Source: Pirellulales bacterium (GTDB taxonomy: Bacteria > Planctomycetota > Planctomycetia > Pirellulales > JAICIG01). Taken from it: a stretch of 53,099 nucleotides of DNA. Positions 51,584-53,099 of this stretch are shown here, one piece after another. A program made the position numbers and the translations under genes. The stretch lies in contig JAICLL010000022.1 of the NCBI GenBank assembly GCA_025927475.1, positions 1-53,099 of the forward strand, given 5' to 3'. Position 1 is the first letter of the stretch. Each line of letters begins with the position of its first letter. The notes under the pieces were generated by a model. It worked only from the letters and a program-made list of their open reading frames with translations. It did not search any database and was not told where the DNA came from.

Positions 51584-51816
51584 TCGTCTAAAGAGCGGTG
51601 CTGTAATGGCAAATCAGGCGGCTCTTCAAGGCCCAGACCAGCGCAGGAGCCATCGAGGTCATCTTCCTCATCATCTTGCGTATCAGCGCTGAGAGACCCG
51701 TTTCCGCACGCCGCTTGGATGGTGATGATGACACGGGTCTTTGCCTCGGCGATGCCAAGCGGCACTGACAAGTGCAGCACGCCATCGGCACCGGATTCAA
51801 GTTGGATTGACTGCAT
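51580..51816 (-). CDS. VapB-type antitoxin-like protein
   Basis: ATG 51816 has a strong GGAGGAGG ribosome site. A 78-residue acidic protein: MQSIQLESGADGVLHLSVPL continues as GIAEAKTRVIITIQAA, a small swapped-beta (AbrB-like or Phd-like) segment typical of antitoxins for PIN toxins, and a very acidic tail (DTQDDEEDDLDG). It stops over the start of the vapC fragment, the standard antitoxin-toxin coupling. The frame appears intact although the toxin is broken. It lies between a PP2C gene (53 bp upstream) and the vWA gene. Confidence 0.72.
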   Translation of the reverse strand: MQSIQLESGADGVLHLSVPLGIAEAKTRVIITIQAACGNGSLSADTQDDEEDDLDGSCAGLGLEEPPDLPLQHRSLDE

Positions 51817-51869
51817 GGATGCTCCTCCTCCGAGCTATTATAGCCGGTGCCGCCGCCTCTTCCGAGGTT

Positions 51870-52961
51870 TTATCCGGCAGGTGTGTCAAGTAACCCGATG
51901 CCCGGGGCATCCCGGCTCAAATCCTCAGAATCTGTTTCGACTGCCGGCGGCGGACGCTCGACGACCGCTGCCGGCAATTCGGCCGCCTCGGCCAGCGAAA
52001 CCGGCTCGACCTGCTCTTCCCGAGTCGCGTCTTCCTGTGGCACTTCGGCCGGCGCGGCGCCGGCGCCTTCCAGAGAGGCCGCTGTTTCATCACAGGCCGG
52101 CGTGGAAGCTTCGTCTACCGCTCCCGCCGGAGGCGCGTCCATCGCGTCTGTCCTTTCCTCCGCAGAATCAATGACTTCAGGCGGGGCTTCCTCAACGGGC
52201 GCCGGACGCTCCTCGACCACCCGCAAGAGCATCAGCGTGGTGTCGTCGTAGCGCATCAGGTTGGCCTCGCGCAGCGAGACGATCTCTTGCCGCCACTGGT
52301 CGTCGGGCAGGTCCCAGTAGCGGCGCCAGTCGACCGGTTCGCCCGACTCGCCGCGCGTCATGGCCCACAGCGCCAACGCGTCGGTCGCCAAAACCAACCA
52401 GTCGCCGGGCGGGCATTCCGCCTCGTAGAGTTGAAATTCGAGCAAGTGATCGGCTTGGCGGTCGACGCTGCCGATCACCGCGGGATTCAAGCCGAACTGC
52501 CCCGCACTGTCCATCGGGAAATGCTTAAGGCACTCATCGCCGCGTAGGTGAAACAGGCATGTATCGCCAATGGCCACGGCCCGGAGTTGATAGTTCGTGG
52601 CGTGGCCGTCGTCGGCGATCTCGCTGGGCGCCAGTTCGGTCCACAACAGCGTCGTCATCGCGCCGTCGATCATCTTGGGCCGCTGATACCAGGCGAGGCG
52701 GGCCATGTCGATGCCACCCCGCCAGGACGCCCGTTGCCCATCGAGCCAGCCGCGGAAGGCTTCGGCATCGTCGAGTTGGGGAGGCGATTCCACCGTCGAT
52801 TGCACGAGGATGCGCGTCCACGGTCCAGAGAAGATTGCCGAGCTTACCCCGTCGGCGCACGCCGCGATGCCGCGTTCGGCGTCCAGCGCAAAGGCGTCCT
52901 GGCATTGCGCCGGTTCGTCGAGGTCTTTGGCGAGCCAGAAGATACGGGATTCGAAGCGCAT
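51870..52961 (-). CDS. PP2C-like protein phosphatase with proline/acidic C-terminal tail
   Basis: PPM-type motifs can be read in order: CQDAF, ACADGVSSA (metal Asp-Gly), DGAMTTLL, VAIGDTCLFHL, LATDAL (usually TDG) and RYDDTTLML (metal Asp). These give a complete or nearly complete catalytic core in residues 1-245; the replacement of TDG by TDA may affect activity. The remaining 115 residues are acidic and proline-rich without fold. The expected activity is Mn/Mg-dependent dephosphorylation of Ser/Thr proteins. No ribosome site precedes ATG 52961; a heptanucleotide repeat array starts 15 bp upstream. It is first in a run with VapB, VapC remnant, vWA, dipeptidase and DUF4214 protein. Confidence 0.82.
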   Translation of the reverse strand: MRFESRIFWLAKDLDEPAQCQDAFALDAERGIAACADGVSSAIFSGPWTRILVQSTVESPPQLDDAEAFRGWLDGQRASWRGGIDMARLAWYQRPKMIDGAMTTLLWTELAPSEIADDGHATNYQLRAVAIGDTCLFHLRGDECLKHFPMDSAGQFGLNPAVIGSVDRQADHLLEFQLYEAECPPGDWLVLATDALALWAMTRGESGEPVDWRRYWDLPDDQWRQEIVSLREANLMRYDDTTLMLLRVVEERPAPVEEAPPEVIDSAEERTDAMDAPPAGAVDEASTPACDETAASLEGAGAAPAEVPQEDATREEQVEPVSLAEAAELPAAVVERPPPAVETDSEDLSRDAPGIGLLDTPAG

Positions 52962-52976
52962 CGGGCTGGGCGGGGG

Positions 52977-53099
52977 GTGAGTGGTGAGTGGTGAGTGGTG
53001 AGTGGTGAGTGGTGAGTGGTGAGTGGTGAGTGGTGAGTGGTGAGTGGTGAGTGGTGAGTGGTGAGTGGTGAGTGGTGAGTGGTGAGTGGTGAGTGGTGA
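52977..53099. repeat. GTGAGTG heptanucleotide tandem array, about 17.6 copies, running off the window
   Basis: GTGAGTG repeats perfectly from 52977 to the last base (123 bp seen). On the PP2C coding strand it reads CACTCAC and ends 15 bp before the ATG. The unit is not a multiple of three. The full length cannot be known from this window. Confidence 0.95.

Noticed and set aside
52977..53099. CRISPR array
   Set aside because: Uninterrupted 7-bp units without spacers.

Overview
The window is high-GC bacterial DNA that looks like a chromosomal segment of a planctomycete, most likely from the Pirellulales/Lacipirellula-type lineages. This is inferred from gene content: two DUF1559 proteins with prepilin-type N-termini, a DUF1549/DUF1553-DUF1501 pair, a large exported protein with the N-terminal ALEVLERRDLLSA sorting-type motif, DUF4214 domains, an M56-BlaI pair whose protease carries a long tail of carboxypeptidase-regulatory-like domains, and a giant AmmeMemoRadiSam fusion. 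I see no rRNA, CRISPR array, transposase or prophage genes. One tRNA (Cys) is present.

Layout. 1-4.1 kb: end of an alpha/beta hydrolase and a large exported Ig-like/helical-repeat protein broken by one frameshift. 4.2-12.4 kb: glycogen synthase, a membrane GGDEF-like/PilZ protein, a diheme cytochrome with a beta-carbonic anhydrase, and two membrane proteins. 12.4-20.5 kb: small proteins, a secreted hydrolase, tRNA-Cys, and a translation-factor operon (ettA, an unannotated 47-residue basic protein, selB), then a P-loop GTPase with membrane segments. 20.4-23.8 kb: an imperfect tandem duplication of a DUF1559-lipoprotein module, one lipoprotein copy decayed. 23.9-31.9 kb: a Tat-exported hydroxypyruvate-isomerase-like protein, a PQQ/DUF4214 exported protein, a nucleotidyltransferase remnant, and the M56/BlaI unit with its palindromic operator. 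31.9-40.1 kb: DUF1501 and DUF1549/1553 proteins, a small membrane-anchored protein, the three-part AmmeMemoRadiSam fusion and a decaying DUF433 toxin-antitoxin locus. 40.1-47.3 kb: PAS-GAF-receiver protein, coiled-coil membrane protein, DCC oxidoreductase and an LRR protein. 47.4-53.1 kb: a co-directional run (PP2C phosphatase, VapB, broken VapC, vWA membrane protein, M19 dipeptidase, DUF4214 protein) headed by a 17.6-copy heptanucleotide repeat at the window edge.

Themes. Several loci are visibly decaying: three toxin-type genes (NTase, DUF433 partner, VapC), one lipoprotein copy, and frameshifts in two big Ig-like-repeat genes. Each frameshift is a single-base event, so assembly error must be excluded. 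The most promising unexplained items are the small basic protein between ettA and selB, the GGDEF-like protein that lost its active site but kept its inhibitory I-site and gained PilZ, the tandem DUF1559 duplication whose edge runs into the GTPase gene, and the PP2C/vWA operon with a tandem repeat at its 5' end. All functions are from sequence reading only; no database search was run.
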